Shown in pieces: positions 8,883 through 18,224 of a DNA stretch of 64,000 nucleotides. A program made the translations under genes and the position numbers. Source of the stretch: an uncultured Acetatifactor sp. (GTDB lineage: Bacteria; Bacillota; Clostridia; Lachnospirales; Lachnospiraceae); contig CAKRZO010000005.1 of assembly GCA_934433135.1 (NCBI GenBank), forward strand, positions 62,001 to 126,000. The letters run 5' to 3'. Under the pieces are notes generated by a model. It was not told the origin of the DNA, did not search any database, and saw nothing but the letters and a program-made list of their open reading frames with translations. Each line of letters begins with the position of its first letter. The first letter of the stretch is position 1.

Positions 8883-9944
8883 TCAATCCCATATCTGTTT
8901 TTGTGCTGTCACCTTTTCATAAGGATGTTGTATGGCCTCTTCCATAAGAATTGTCATATAGGCATCCTGCAGTGCTTCTCGGAGCGGATAGACTTCCACA
9001 CCTTCATTAATATACTTCTCCATTCCATCCATAAGCTCTGCAATGGCGGTTTCATCCTCCGTCAATCCGCAGTCTCCGTATGGATTTTGATATAAAAGTT
9101 CTCCCTTCCATAAAACTTTCTGTATTCCGGTTCCGGACGGCCAAAGGCATATGGAGAGTTCCTCTTTATGAGGTATATGATCGGAGTCCGTATAACACAC
9201 CGTAAGATCCCGCATTTCTCCGTGAGGGCCTTGTACTGCCAGGTGACGGGAGCGGATAAAGGAACGATACTGGATACTTGAAAAATCATAAAATGCTACT
9301 GCATTGTCACCAAATTCCAAAGACAGCCTTATTCGAGTTACATCCGTCATGCGTCCATCGTTTATCGCTCCGTATCTGGAATCGGTTTCCTCTACCGGAA
9401 AAATGAACTGACAGCCCGACATCGTTACCGTTTTCCCGTCTGTCTTCAGAAAATGTCGGATAAGGCTTATTCCATGGTAATCATGAGCCATGGAAATGTC
9501 CATACTATAGGGCTTTCCCAGAATTCCTCTTTCCGTCAACGCAATTTGAGAAGACAGAACCGCCTGTTTAAAATATTGCTCGGCCACCTGAATTTTGGCC
9601 TGCTTCTCTGTCTTTAACTTCCATAATTCCCGTAACTGTGATAGTTCAAGTGCTGCGGGCGTTTCACTTAAGACCGGCACTCCATATGCTGCCCACCTTT
9701 TAATTACCGGAAATGCCTCTCCCTTGCTGACCGCAATTACCACAAAATCCGGTGACATATTTTTACATTCTTCTTCTGAAAAGCTGGTGGGAATCTTATA
9801 CTTTATCGCCAGTTTCTCCGCTTTTTCTCTGGTTCTGCAAAGCAACGCACAAAGTACAAACCTTTCCGGCAGCGCTTTTGCAATTCTGGCATAATAAAGA
9901 GAACGATATCCGGAACCTACCACAATAAATCGTAGTTTTTTCAC
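8883..9944 (-). CDS. Gfo/Idh/MocA-family oxidoreductase (second copy)
   Basis: A 353-residue NAD(P)-dependent dehydrogenase-like protein. The Rossmann start is FIVVGSGYRSLYYARIA. The usual EKP motif is changed to SETPAALEL, so the conserved catalytic Lys of the family appears to be missing and activity may differ. It starts with GTG and overlaps the stop of the upstream oxidoreductase by four bases (GTGA), with ATGAGGTTAGG as ribosome site. Together with its neighbour it probably acts on an uronic-acid or sugar derivative released from pectic material. Confidence 0.85.
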   Translation of the reverse strand: MKKLRFIVVGSGYRSLYYARIAKALPERFVLCALLCRTREKAEKLAIKYKIPTSFSEEECKNMSPDFVVIAVSKGEAFPVIKRWAAYGVPVLSETPAALELSQLRELWKLKTEKQAKIQVAEQYFKQAVLSSQIALTERGILGKPYSMDISMAHDYHGISLIRHFLKTDGKTVTMSGCQFIFPVEETDSRYGAINDGRMTDVTRIRLSLEFGDNAVAFYDFSSIQYRSFIRSRHLAVQGPHGEMRDLTVCYTDSDHIPHKEELSICLWPSGTGIQKVLWKGELLYQNPYGDCGLTEDETAIAELMDGMEKYINEGVEVYPLREALQDAYMTILMEEAIQHPYEKVTAQKQIWD

Positions 9945-11080
9945 CCTAACCTCATTTCCTCCTCGTAAAGTACTCTTTCTTCTAATTCCCGATCATACTG
10001 TGCTCTGTCAATGGGTAGTGAAATCCACTTATCTTCCCACGCCGACAAATACGAAGCGTTGGCCAACTCCAAGGCACAGATGCCATCACTACCAGTAACG
10101 GATATTTCCTTTTTTCCAAGAACGGCTTCTGCAAATTCCTGTAGCATTTCTGTATAAGCATTCGCATATTCCGTCGGATAAACTCTGCAGGAAGTTTGCA
10201 TCTTCATTTCACTGTCTGATAACACGCGTGCGCTCTTTCCATACTCCAGGCTGTCCGCTCCATATTCCAGTATCGTCAGTTTGTTGCCGTCTAAATCCAT
10301 CCTTCCCAGACTTCCAATGATCGACAGTCTCTCCCTTTTTCCGGGCTCGCCGGTAGTCATAAACAAAGAGGCCTGCCTTCTATCTTCATACCTCATAAGG
10401 ATACCTACTTCATCATCTACCGCAAAATCATTATATTTTCCCCAGGAAATTTCTGCACGGACAGCCTTCGGCATACCGAACAGCCATTGCCACATATCCA
10501 GGACATGTTGTCCCTGATTGATCAGCAAGCCTCCGCCTTCTCCCCTCCAGCTGCTTCTCCATTTCCCTGACTGATGATAATAAGCGGTTCTGTACATACA
10601 GCATTCCTGTTCGATTCGGAGGATGGTTCCCACCTTTTTTTCATCCAACAGGCGCTTTAAATCCCTGTAACACTCATACTTTCGATGATGGAACATCAAT
10701 GTATAGATAATCCCGCTTTTTTGGGCTTCCTCTTCCATGTAGTCTGCTTCCGATACAGAAATACCTGCCGGTTTTTCACAAAATACATGTTTTCCGTGCC
10801 TGCAGGCATATCGCATACTTTCCATATGATCTCTGTGGGGTGTTGCGATCAGCAGTGCATCAAATTCCTTATCAAACCGGAATAAATTATCGATACCCAC
10901 TACCGACCGGACAGACTTGCTCAAATGATCCGCAGCCCACATAAGACCGTTTTCTTTGTGTACACACACACAGGTCAGTTCCATACCCTTCACTTGTCCT
11001 GAATCGATCAAGATTGCATGCTTCTTTCCCATTTCCCCAAGACCGATGACTGCCATCCTGACTTTACCTTTTTGCTGCAT
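9941..11080 (-). CDS. Gfo/Idh/MocA-family oxidoreductase
   Basis: A 379-residue enzyme with an N-terminal Rossmann fold (VRMAVIGLGEMGKKHA) and the classical HVFCEKPAGIS motif, whose Lys is catalytic in the family. The C-terminal alpha/beta domain contains GGGLLINQGQHVLDMWQWLF, with the conserved Asp/His pair. It should oxidise or reduce a sugar or sugar acid with NAD(P). It lies about 50 bases after the AraC regulator and is translationally coupled to the next oxidoreductase, suggesting they work on the same substrate or as a complex. Confidence 0.88.
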   Translation of the reverse strand: MQQKGKVRMAVIGLGEMGKKHAILIDSGQVKGMELTCVCVHKENGLMWAADHLSKSVRSVVGIDNLFRFDKEFDALLIATPHRDHMESMRYACRHGKHVFCEKPAGISVSEADYMEEEAQKSGIIYTLMFHHRKYECYRDLKRLLDEKKVGTILRIEQECCMYRTAYYHQSGKWRSSWRGEGGGLLINQGQHVLDMWQWLFGMPKAVRAEISWGKYNDFAVDDEVGILMRYEDRRQASLFMTTGEPGKRERLSIIGSLGRMDLDGNKLTILEYGADSLEYGKSARVLSDSEMKMQTSCRVYPTEYANAYTEMLQEFAEAVLGKKEISVTGSDGICALELANASYLSAWEDKWISLPIDRAQYDRELEERVLYEEEMRLG

Positions 11081-11130
11081 TTTTCCTCCATTCTACGGGC
11101 TTATCATACTTTCCATGCAACTTTCATACT

Positions 11131-11973
11131 TTACACCACTTCCGGATTCTTGCGATACTGGCTGGGACTGACCCCTTTTACCCTCTTAAAGACCTCCGTA
11201 AAATAATTACTGTCATCAAATCCGCATAAAGACGCAATTTCCCGGATCGTTTTTCCGGTTTCCAAAAGCAAAACAGAAGCTTCCCGAATACGGATCTGGA
11301 TAATATACTCCTTAACACCGATACCGGTTTCCTGTTTAAATTTTCTGGAAAAATAGGTGGTACTCATATGCCCGATTCCGGCCACTTCCTCCAGGGTCAG
11401 CTCCTTCATATAATGGCTGCTGATGTATTCCGCTGCATCCATAACCGCCTGGTCGCCGAACAGGTTCTGTGGTCTCTTTTGATTACGATTCTCTCTATCA
11501 TAAAAAAAGTTAATCAGGATTTCACATAAATGCTTTTTCTTTAAAAATATGGAAAAGGAATTATGATTGGAATCCTCATATTTCATTTCCTCAAAGAGCT
11601 GCAACAGATAGGGACGCCTTTTCTCCGGAACAGAAACATGACTTGTCTTCAATAACGCCGCTACCTCTTCCTGCCCGCATTCTGCATAAAAAGATTCCAA
11701 AAACTGTTCTGTAAAATTCACTACAATTCTTTCATTTATTCCCTGGGAATAATGCGTTGCTCTGTGAATATCCATACATCGAATCAGCAAAAGATCTCCT
11801 CCATGAATAGAATGAAGCGCATTGTCAATGAACGAGTTGCAGCTTCCGGATACCATATAAAACAACTCATAATAAGGGTGAAAATGAGCCTCTTTCATAG
11901 CATAATTGGCAGCAATTCGTTTTCTCTCAATTCGAAACCCCTTTTCCTTCTCCAGCCTTACTTCTTCAAACAT
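11131..11973 (-). CDS. AraC-family transcriptional regulator with cupin sensor domain
   Basis: A 280-residue regulator. The N-terminal cupin-like domain (HFHPYYELFYMVSG) is typical of sugar-sensing AraC proteins. The C-terminal HTH_18 domain is at about 175-275 (FSRKFKQETGIGVKEYI ... GVSPSQYRKN). It starts seven bases after the polygalacturonase stop with AGAGGTAAGG upstream. It is embedded in the operon and probably activates it in response to an oligogalacturonide or uronate. Confidence 0.92.
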   Translation of the reverse strand: MFEEVRLEKEKGFRIERKRIAANYAMKEAHFHPYYELFYMVSGSCNSFIDNALHSIHGGDLLLIRCMDIHRATHYSQGINERIVVNFTEQFLESFYAECGQEEVAALLKTSHVSVPEKRRPYLLQLFEEMKYEDSNHNSFSIFLKKKHLCEILINFFYDRENRNQKRPQNLFGDQAVMDAAEYISSHYMKELTLEEVAGIGHMSTTYFSRKFKQETGIGVKEYIIQIRIREASVLLLETGKTIREIASLCGFDDSNYFTEVFKRVKGVSPSQYRKNPEVV

Positions 11974-11980
11974 TACAGCC

Positions 11981-13558
11981 TTACCTCTTCAAGTATGTAC
12001 ACCCTTCCGATATCTGATCAATATTATTCAATTCAATTTGCTTACCATCAGCGCCGGATACTTCAATCTGTTCCAGCAAAAGTTTGTGGACATTATTAAT
12101 ATAGATTCCCTTTTTGCAGCACCACTCCACATCCAGCATCATAGCCGGATAATCCGCTTTTGCATTCTCCGCAAAAGATACTTTTATATTTTTCATCTCC
12201 AGCAATTCGATCTTTGCTTCCGGGAGACCGTAGATATAAGCCGCTGCCACCTGGCAGTCTGTCGCCGTAATATTCTCAAATGTCAGATCCTTAATATGCG
12301 GTGTTTTTTCATCCACCGGCAAAGGAGATTTGCACTGAACATACTCTGATTCCCCATCCGGTTCATTACAGAAGTAAAACGAATTCACCACGAACGGTGT
12401 TTTGACTCGCTCCATCCTAATATCCTTAAAACAGATATCCTCTACGACTGCATCCTTTCCTCTTCCCCTCTTTGTCTTAATACGAAGTCCTCTGTCTGTT
12501 CCTTCAAACAGACATTTTTCGCATCTGACATGGCGCACGCCGCCTGCCATGGCGCTTCCGATTACTACCGATCCATGTCCCTTTCTCATATAGCACTGAC
12601 GCACCATAATATTTTCCGATGGTGTCTTATACTTATTTCCCATATAGTAACGTCCGGAATTAATGGCCATACAATCATCACCTACCGAAATTTCCAGACC
12701 GATGACATCCACATTTTTGGAAGAATCCGGATTGATACCGTCTGTATTCGGAGATGTTTCCGGGTTCAAAACTTTCATATCCATCCAACGGATATTTTCA
12801 GAGAAATACGGGTGTAACGTCCACGATGGGCTGTTTTTTACGGTAATTCCAAAGACCGTTACGTTCTTACAGCGATTCAGGAATATCATTCTCGGTCGAT
12901 AAGCTCCTCCGACTTTTTTCCTTGGCTCCTCCCACCAATCTCCCTGCTGGGCATTCCCATCTATTGTCCCGCCGCCGGTAATAACAACATCTTCTACCGC
13001 AAATCCGTTGATTACGGAAAGGAACATCGGCTCTGGATCTCCCTCCCAGGTACCCGGATTATATTCTGCTGTTCCGTCCTGCGACTGAATCATACCCGGA
13101 AGAATCGGAAGCGCTTTTCTATCACAATATGCTGACAAAACAGCATTTTTTTCCATCTCCAATACCATATGGCTTTTTAAAAACAAACCATATATTTTGT
13201 ATTCTCCTTCGGGAATATACACTCTGCCTCCCGGCGGACATACATTGATCGCTGTCTGAATAAACAGCGTATCATCACCTTTCCCATCGCCTTTTGCACC
13301 GAACTCTTTCACATTCAGTGTCACAAATTCTTTTTCCGTATGAACTTTCCTGACAGGCGAGCACTCCGTCCCCATTCTTACAGATATCTCATACTCGTGA
13401 TCCGGCTCCAATCCATATACGGTGTGTACGACATGATCTGTTTCATCATACACGTTTCCATTTACCAGGATCTGATAGTCCTCCCGGGCAAAAAAAACTC
13501 CATCACTTACTTCCAGCACAAAGCCCCTTGTAGATACAAAAATAACTTGAAAATCCAT
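11981..13558 (-). CDS. Glycoside hydrolase family 28 (polygalacturonase-type), cytoplasmic
   Basis: A 525-residue protein. A fibronectin-III-like N-terminal domain (about 1-95) precedes a right-handed beta-helix that opens with VKEFGAKGDGKGDDTLFIQ. All GH28 active-site blocks are present: SPNTDGINPDSS, VGDDCMAINSG, GHGSVVIGS and LRIKTKRGRG. The N-terminal domain plus GH28 is the layout of exo-acting polygalacturonases. There is no signal peptide, so it should trim imported oligogalacturonides inside the cell. It sits directly after the two permeases of the second uptake operon. Confidence 0.93.
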   Translation of the reverse strand: MDFQVIFVSTRGFVLEVSDGVFFAREDYQILVNGNVYDETDHVVHTVYGLEPDHEYEISVRMGTECSPVRKVHTEKEFVTLNVKEFGAKGDGKGDDTLFIQTAINVCPPGGRVYIPEGEYKIYGLFLKSHMVLEMEKNAVLSAYCDRKALPILPGMIQSQDGTAEYNPGTWEGDPEPMFLSVINGFAVEDVVITGGGTIDGNAQQGDWWEEPRKKVGGAYRPRMIFLNRCKNVTVFGITVKNSPSWTLHPYFSENIRWMDMKVLNPETSPNTDGINPDSSKNVDVIGLEISVGDDCMAINSGRYYMGNKYKTPSENIMVRQCYMRKGHGSVVIGSAMAGGVRHVRCEKCLFEGTDRGLRIKTKRGRGKDAVVEDICFKDIRMERVKTPFVVNSFYFCNEPDGESEYVQCKSPLPVDEKTPHIKDLTFENITATDCQVAAAYIYGLPEAKIELLEMKNIKVSFAENAKADYPAMMLDVEWCCKKGIYINNVHKLLLEQIEVSGADGKQIELNNIDQISEGCTYLKR

Positions 13559-13584
13559 ACTTTCCTCCTACTGACTGCTTTCCA

Positions 13585-14427
13585 TTATCCTTTGATACCG
13601 GACGTGGAAATTCCCTCTACAATATGCTTCTGCATAACCAGAAACAGTAACACAGCAGGTACCAGGGATATTACTGACATAGCAAACATCGCTCCGTAAT
13701 CAGACCCGGATGTAGGATCGCAAAACAGCTTCAGCGCATAACTTATAGGATACATGTCCGTCCGGTTAATAAACAGCAATGGCCCCATAAAGTCATCCCA
13801 CCGGGAAATAAAAGAAAAGATAGCGCAAGTCACCAATGCCGGTTTCAGCAAAGGAAGCATAATCCGCAGGTAAATCCCGTAAAAGCTGCAACCATCCAGT
13901 TTTGCCGCCTCATCCAGTTCTTTCGGAATTCCTGTCAAAAACTCAACCATCTGAAAAATATAAAATCCGCTGCCGCAAAAATAAGGAAGGATCAACGGAA
14001 TATAAGTTCCGACAATACCCAGTTTTTTATACCACAAGAACTGCGGAATCATACTTACCTGAAAAGGAAGCATCATCGTCACCATCATACATCCGTATAA
14101 GAACTTTCTACCTTTAAACCGACATCTTGCAAACCCATAGGCAACAAGCGAAGAAGACAATACCGCTCCCACCGTAGCCGTTATGGCAATCAGACAGGAA
14201 TTCTTCAAAAATGTACCAAAGGTATAACCTGCAAATCCCTTCCATCCGTTTTTATAATTTACCAGAGTGAACATCCTCGGTATCAGTTCATTGGCCGTAT
14301 TAAAAATGGTATTGGTATCCTTAAAGGAGCTCATAAGCATCCAAAGAAGCGGATAAAACATGACTGCACATCCAAGCAGTGCAACTGCATGATACAAAAT
14401 ATTCCAAAATCTGATTTTCTTCCTCAA
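13585..14427 (-). CDS. ABC carbohydrate permease, MalG/CUT1 type
   Basis: A 280-residue permease with six predicted membrane segments and the EAA loop GIPKELDEAAKLDGCSFYG. It ends in VEGISTSGIKG. It pairs with the permease encoded 13 bases upstream. The lack of an ATPase in the operon implies use of a shared MsmK-like ATPase. Confidence 0.9.
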   Translation of the reverse strand: MRKKIRFWNILYHAVALLGCAVMFYPLLWMLMSSFKDTNTIFNTANELIPRMFTLVNYKNGWKGFAGYTFGTFLKNSCLIAITATVGAVLSSSLVAYGFARCRFKGRKFLYGCMMVTMMLPFQVSMIPQFLWYKKLGIVGTYIPLILPYFCGSGFYIFQMVEFLTGIPKELDEAAKLDGCSFYGIYLRIMLPLLKPALVTCAIFSFISRWDDFMGPLLFINRTDMYPISYALKLFCDPTSGSDYGAMFAMSVISLVPAVLLFLVMQKHIVEGISTSGIKG

Positions 14428-14440
14428 TTCCGCTTCCCCC

Positions 14441-15358
14441 TTAACCTTCGTATACCCACTTTTTCCTTGTTACAAACAGAAGCGCTGTCAGAGTCCCTAC
14501 CAGCACCAGCATTGCCCAGGCCATGGCAGAAGCATATCCCATACTGGAATGTTCAAAGGCTTTCTGATACATGTAAACCACGTAAAATAGTGTAGAATTC
14601 ATAGGATTTCCTTTGGTTATAATATAGCATTGGCTAAAAGCCAGAAAACTGTTAATACTCTGCATCACCAAGTTAAAAAATACGGTAGGCGTCAGCAGAG
14701 GAACCGTTATTCGAAAGAAACATTGCACTCTGTTTCCGCCGTCTATCCTGGCACTTTCCATCAAAGAGGATGGAATCTGCTTCAGAGCTGCCAAAAATGT
14801 CAGCATGGAAGATCCGAACTGCCAGACTGTCATCAAAATCAGCACCCATAAAGCTGTTTTTGTATTTCCGAGCCATGGAAAGGAGCACTCTATACCCGCA
14901 GCCGTCAATACCCTGTTCAGGACTCCATCCACGGCAAAAATCCGTTTCCACAAAACTGCTACTGCCACAGAGCTTCCGATAATAGACGGCAGGTAATAAA
15001 CAGCTCGATAAAAGGATGTTAATCTTGTCTTTTTTTCCAATAGCAACGCCACTGCCAGGGAAAATAATAATTTCAACGGAACAGATATCACGGCATAAGA
15101 TATCGTTACTCGTAATGCTTTTCGAAACACCTTATCTTTCGTAAACATTTCCACATAATTTGCAAGCCCTACGAAATGAGGTTTTGATATGATATTGTAA
15201 TCCGTAAAAGAGTAATACAACGACAGGAGCATCGGAACTATGGTAAAAACCAGGAATCCCACCGTAAATGGCAACGTGCAGATAATTCCTGCCGTATGCT
15301 CTTTATTTAACCGTTTCATGATTCTTTTTCCCATATTGTTCCGCCGCTCCTTCTCCAT
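14441..15358 (-). CDS. ABC carbohydrate permease, MalF/CUT1 type
   Basis: A 305-residue permease. A basic N-terminus precedes TM1 (GIICTLPFTVGFLVFTIVPM), followed by YYSFTDYNIISKPHFVGLAN, the standard MalF/UgpA periplasmic entry. The EAA loop is SSLMESARIDGGNRVQCFFRI. The ATG at 15334 (MGKRIMK) is an alternative start nine codons in. It is the second gene after the binding protein. Confidence 0.9.
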   Translation of the reverse strand: MEKERRNNMGKRIMKRLNKEHTAGIICTLPFTVGFLVFTIVPMLLSLYYSFTDYNIISKPHFVGLANYVEMFTKDKVFRKALRVTISYAVISVPLKLLFSLAVALLLEKKTRLTSFYRAVYYLPSIIGSSVAVAVLWKRIFAVDGVLNRVLTAAGIECSFPWLGNTKTALWVLILMTVWQFGSSMLTFLAALKQIPSSLMESARIDGGNRVQCFFRITVPLLTPTVFFNLVMQSINSFLAFSQCYIITKGNPMNSTLFYVVYMYQKAFEHSSMGYASAMAWAMLVLVGTLTALLFVTRKKWVYEG

Positions 15359-15382
15359 TCTGCCTTTTTCGCCCCGGATATT

Positions 15383-16750
15383 CTACTGTGTTCCGGCCTG
15401 TGCCTTTTTCAAAATCTCATTTGCCTGTTCAACAAACTCTTTTGCCGCTTCCTGAGGTGTCTTTTCCATGTAGGATACTTCCTGGAAAAGCTGATTCCAT
15501 AATTCTTTTACTTCCCCCGCTCCTGTAGGATCCGGCGCCGGAGTATCGGAACAGCAGGTTTTGCAGTATTCAATGTACTCTGCCACTTCCTTTGCCGCAT
15601 CTGTCAGATCCTCTTTAATAGCTTCCGATACAACCGATGAAACAGGAATCCCGCGTTCACCCAAAAGTACTTTATTGCAATCAATGTCATTCGTCAGATA
15701 ATCCACTACTTTAACCGCCATATCCGGATTTTTGCTTGTAGATGCTACTGTCCAGAACTGGCTCGGCTTCAGATAATTTGCCGTTTTCAAATCATTGCTG
15801 GGGCGTGTTGTAATCTGAAAATCCGCGCCTTCCGGCTGAATCTTTTTAAATGCTTCGTAGGAATTGGAAAACTGACTGGTATTCCACACTTTGCCTGTTA
15901 TGATCGGGTTCTCTTCTGTAGAATGTACATTAATCTCTGCAATCACAGCGGGATTGATGATCCATCCCTCCTTAATTCCGGTTACCACAATGTCCAAGAG
16001 CTCTACAAGGTCTTCTTCTGTAGGCTGAATTGTTTTTCCGTCCGCCGCATACAATGGTCTGCCCACTGCTCTTACATACCACTCCATCTCTCCGTAATCC
16101 ACATAAGCAGGAATTCCGGTCTTTTCATAAATTGTTTTTGCATCTTCTACGAATTGATCAAATGTATATTCCTGTCCTTTCTTTATCTCCACACCGGCTG
16201 CATCCGTAATGGCTTTGTTATAAATCATCAAAGGAGCTGTCAGACCGTTGCATATACCATAAACTCCCTCTTTACCGTCTATTTTTCCCATATTCAGCAC
16301 TTCTTCGGTAATATTGGAGACATCCAGAGTACCGTTCTCAATATACGGAGTCAGATCCAGCAATAAATCATTTTCTATATACTGAGCAATGTATCTGTGA
16401 TCATGTTGAATCAGATCCGGCATATCTTCCCCGGCTACCTGTGCTGACAGCCTTTCAAAATGTGCGCTGTAGTCATTGGCTTCTTCCTGGAAAGAAACTC
16501 CCGGATGCTGTTCGGAAAAGGCTTTCAGCACTTGATCCGTCCGTTCATTTCTTGTCTGATTTCCCCACCACGCAAAGCGCAGCATAATTTCATCTGTTTC
16601 CTCTTCCGCCTGCCTGTTTTCCGTTTCCTTATCGGCAGCTGCCGCTGTCTTGCTGTCTGTCGTTGCTTTGCCGTCTGTTTGATTACCGCATCCTGCCATT
16701 ACTCCGATGCTTAAAACAGCCGCTAACAAAAAAGCATATTTCTTCTTCAT
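15383..16750 (-). CDS. Extracellular solute-binding lipoprotein (family 1)
   Basis: A 455-residue lipoprotein: MKKKYAFLLAAVLSIGVMAGC places the lipidated Cys at 21. A Thr/Glu-rich linker precedes a maltose-binding-like fold (MLRFAWWGNQTRNERTDQVL; DLIQHDHRYIAQY). It is the first gene of the GH28 operon and probably binds oligogalacturonides or a related pectic fragment. The ribosome site CGAAAGGAGACTGGTTT supports the start. Confidence 0.92.
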   Translation of the reverse strand: MKKKYAFLLAAVLSIGVMAGCGNQTDGKATTDSKTAAAADKETENRQAEEETDEIMLRFAWWGNQTRNERTDQVLKAFSEQHPGVSFQEEANDYSAHFERLSAQVAGEDMPDLIQHDHRYIAQYIENDLLLDLTPYIENGTLDVSNITEEVLNMGKIDGKEGVYGICNGLTAPLMIYNKAITDAAGVEIKKGQEYTFDQFVEDAKTIYEKTGIPAYVDYGEMEWYVRAVGRPLYAADGKTIQPTEEDLVELLDIVVTGIKEGWIINPAVIAEINVHSTEENPIITGKVWNTSQFSNSYEAFKKIQPEGADFQITTRPSNDLKTANYLKPSQFWTVASTSKNPDMAVKVVDYLTNDIDCNKVLLGERGIPVSSVVSEAIKEDLTDAAKEVAEYIEYCKTCCSDTPAPDPTGAGEVKELWNQLFQEVSYMEKTPQEAAKEFVEQANEILKKAQAGTQ

Positions 16751-17041
16751 AAACCAGTCTCCTTTCGACTTCCTTTTTTCTTTCCAGATACATTTCCGGT
16801 TCCGTTTTTCATTACTTTTATACTATAACATTTTTGCCATAATATTTCCTTGAATATTTTATCCTGTTATTCGAAAAGCAAAGATTTTTTGCCATATTTC
16901 CTTTTTTTACCTGGTTTTCTTTATTTTTTTATGAATCGTTTTTCTAAGATTTTTCTTTTTTTGCATAAAATATCGGCTTTTACTCATGTGTATGTTTTGC
17001 TATAATAAATTTAAATATGTTTCTTAAAGGAGGTTCCTTTC
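16751..17041. promoter_or_regulatory. Divergent promoter region between uptake operon and hydrolase
   Basis: This 291-base AT-rich gap separates divergent genes. On the plus strand a perfect TATAAT (17001-17006) lies about 35 bases before the hydrolase ATG with a weak -35. On the minus strand a TATAGT (rc of 16822-16827) lies upstream of the lipoprotein gene, also with a weak -35. Weak -35 boxes fit activator-dependent promoters such as AraC targets, but no operator was identified. Confidence 0.4.
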
Positions 17042-18079
17042 ATGGCAATAACAGCAGACCATACAAACTGCGGCAAAAACCTTTATTGCACAGATTCTTT
17101 GCTGGACTATCTTTATACCCGGACACTTTCCACGCAGCCGGTTCCCGACACTTCTCCGAACGTTTTTTCCGAGTGGAAGAAAAAAAAGAAAGAGGAAGTT
17201 CGTTCTTTACTCCGCATAGACGAATTGGATTCTTTGCTCTGCGTACCTGTTTCCGCCGAAAAAGTCGATCATTTTATTGCCGACGGTATTACTGTAGAAA
17301 AGTATACCATGCAGGGAATCCGGCATTTAAATACACCGCTTTATATTGCCGGAACAGATCATCCGGCTTCCAAAAGCATTTTATATCTGCATGGGCATGA
17401 CAAGTATGGAATTCAAGGAGCTCTAAAGCATCTGGAAACCACCCCCTATCACAAATGGCTTCCTCTTCTTCTTGCCAAAGCGGGCTATCGGGTCTATGCA
17501 CCGGAAATGATCGGATTCGGAGAAGCTGTAAAAGAAAATTACGATATGGGAGCAAGTACGGAGGGTTCATGTTTTCCCAATGGCACACAGCTATTGGCCT
17601 GCGGTTTTTCTCTTGCCGGTCTTCGAGCCTTCCAGACTTCAAAGGTAATAGATCTGATGAAGCTGCAGAATGTAGAGGATATTTCTGTTTTCGGAATTTC
17701 CGGCGGCGGCATGGGCGCTATGTACTTAGGTGTCTGTGATGACCGCATAAACCGGATGATTCTTTCCGGCTATCCTTGCACCTGGCCCGCAACGCTGTTT
17801 GTCCACCACCATTGCATTGACAACTTTGTTCCGGGTATGACCCGTGTGGCAGACGGTCCCGAAATCATTTCACTGTTTGCTCCCAAACCGCTGCTTCTAA
17901 TGTCAGGATCATCTGACCATGTTTTCGCATCAGAAGGAGTCAAGAAAGCCTTTGCTACAGTGGCGCAGGCTTATCACGCTGCAAATGCCTCAGGGCAACT
18001 GCTGGAAATTATTTTCGAAGGCGGACATGAAGTATCCCCGGAGCCGGTACTGAACTGGCTTAAAGGACAGAATGCATGA
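17042..18079 (+). CDS. Alpha/beta hydrolase (dienelactone-hydrolase/acetyl-esterase type)
   Basis: A 345-residue soluble hydrolase. It has HGHDKYG as oxyanion-loop region, GISGGGMGA as nucleophile elbow (Ser), an acidic residue in SGSSDHVF and the catalytic His in FEGGHEVSP. This matches the Abhydrolase_7 type of large sugar esterases. No signal peptide is present. The start follows a near-ideal ribosome site (AAAGGAGG). It is divergent from the GH28 uptake operon, so deacetylation or demethylation of imported pectic oligosaccharides is a reasonable but unproven role. Confidence 0.88.
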   Translation: MAITADHTNCGKNLYCTDSLLDYLYTRTLSTQPVPDTSPNVFSEWKKKKKEEVRSLLRIDELDSLLCVPVSAEKVDHFIADGITVEKYTMQGIRHLNTPLYIAGTDHPASKSILYLHGHDKYGIQGALKHLETTPYHKWLPLLLAKAGYRVYAPEMIGFGEAVKENYDMGASTEGSCFPNGTQLLACGFSLAGLRAFQTSKVIDLMKLQNVEDISVFGISGGGMGAMYLGVCDDRINRMILSGYPCTWPATLFVHHHCIDNFVPGMTRVADGPEIISLFAPKPLLLMSGSSDHVFASEGVKKAFATVAQAYHAANASGQLLEIIFEGGHEVSPEPVLNWLKGQNA

Positions 18080-18137
18080 TTCTTCGTTACAGTGCTATTT
18101 TTCAGGACTCAGAATGCAATCATCTGTATGATAAAAC

Positions 18138-18195
18138 CAAGTGGCTGTTACAAAATCATCAAAATCGATTCTTTCATAATAGCCACTTGTTTTTA
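18138..18195. terminator. Convergent intrinsic terminator
   Basis: CAAGTGGCTGTTA (18138-18150) pairs with TAATAGCCACTTG (18177-18189) with a single G-T style mismatch, followed by TTTTTATT. On the other strand the stem is followed by TTTT. It lies between the converging hydrolase and glycosyltransferase genes and probably ends both transcripts. Confidence 0.7.
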
Positions 18196-18224
18196 TTGCT
18201 TTGTTCTTATTGCCTGTTTTGTTC

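Noticed and set aside
16751..17041. Possible riboswitch or attenuator leader
   Set aside because: No conserved aptamer features or terminator/antiterminator pairing were seen; the gap looks like a plain divergent promoter region.
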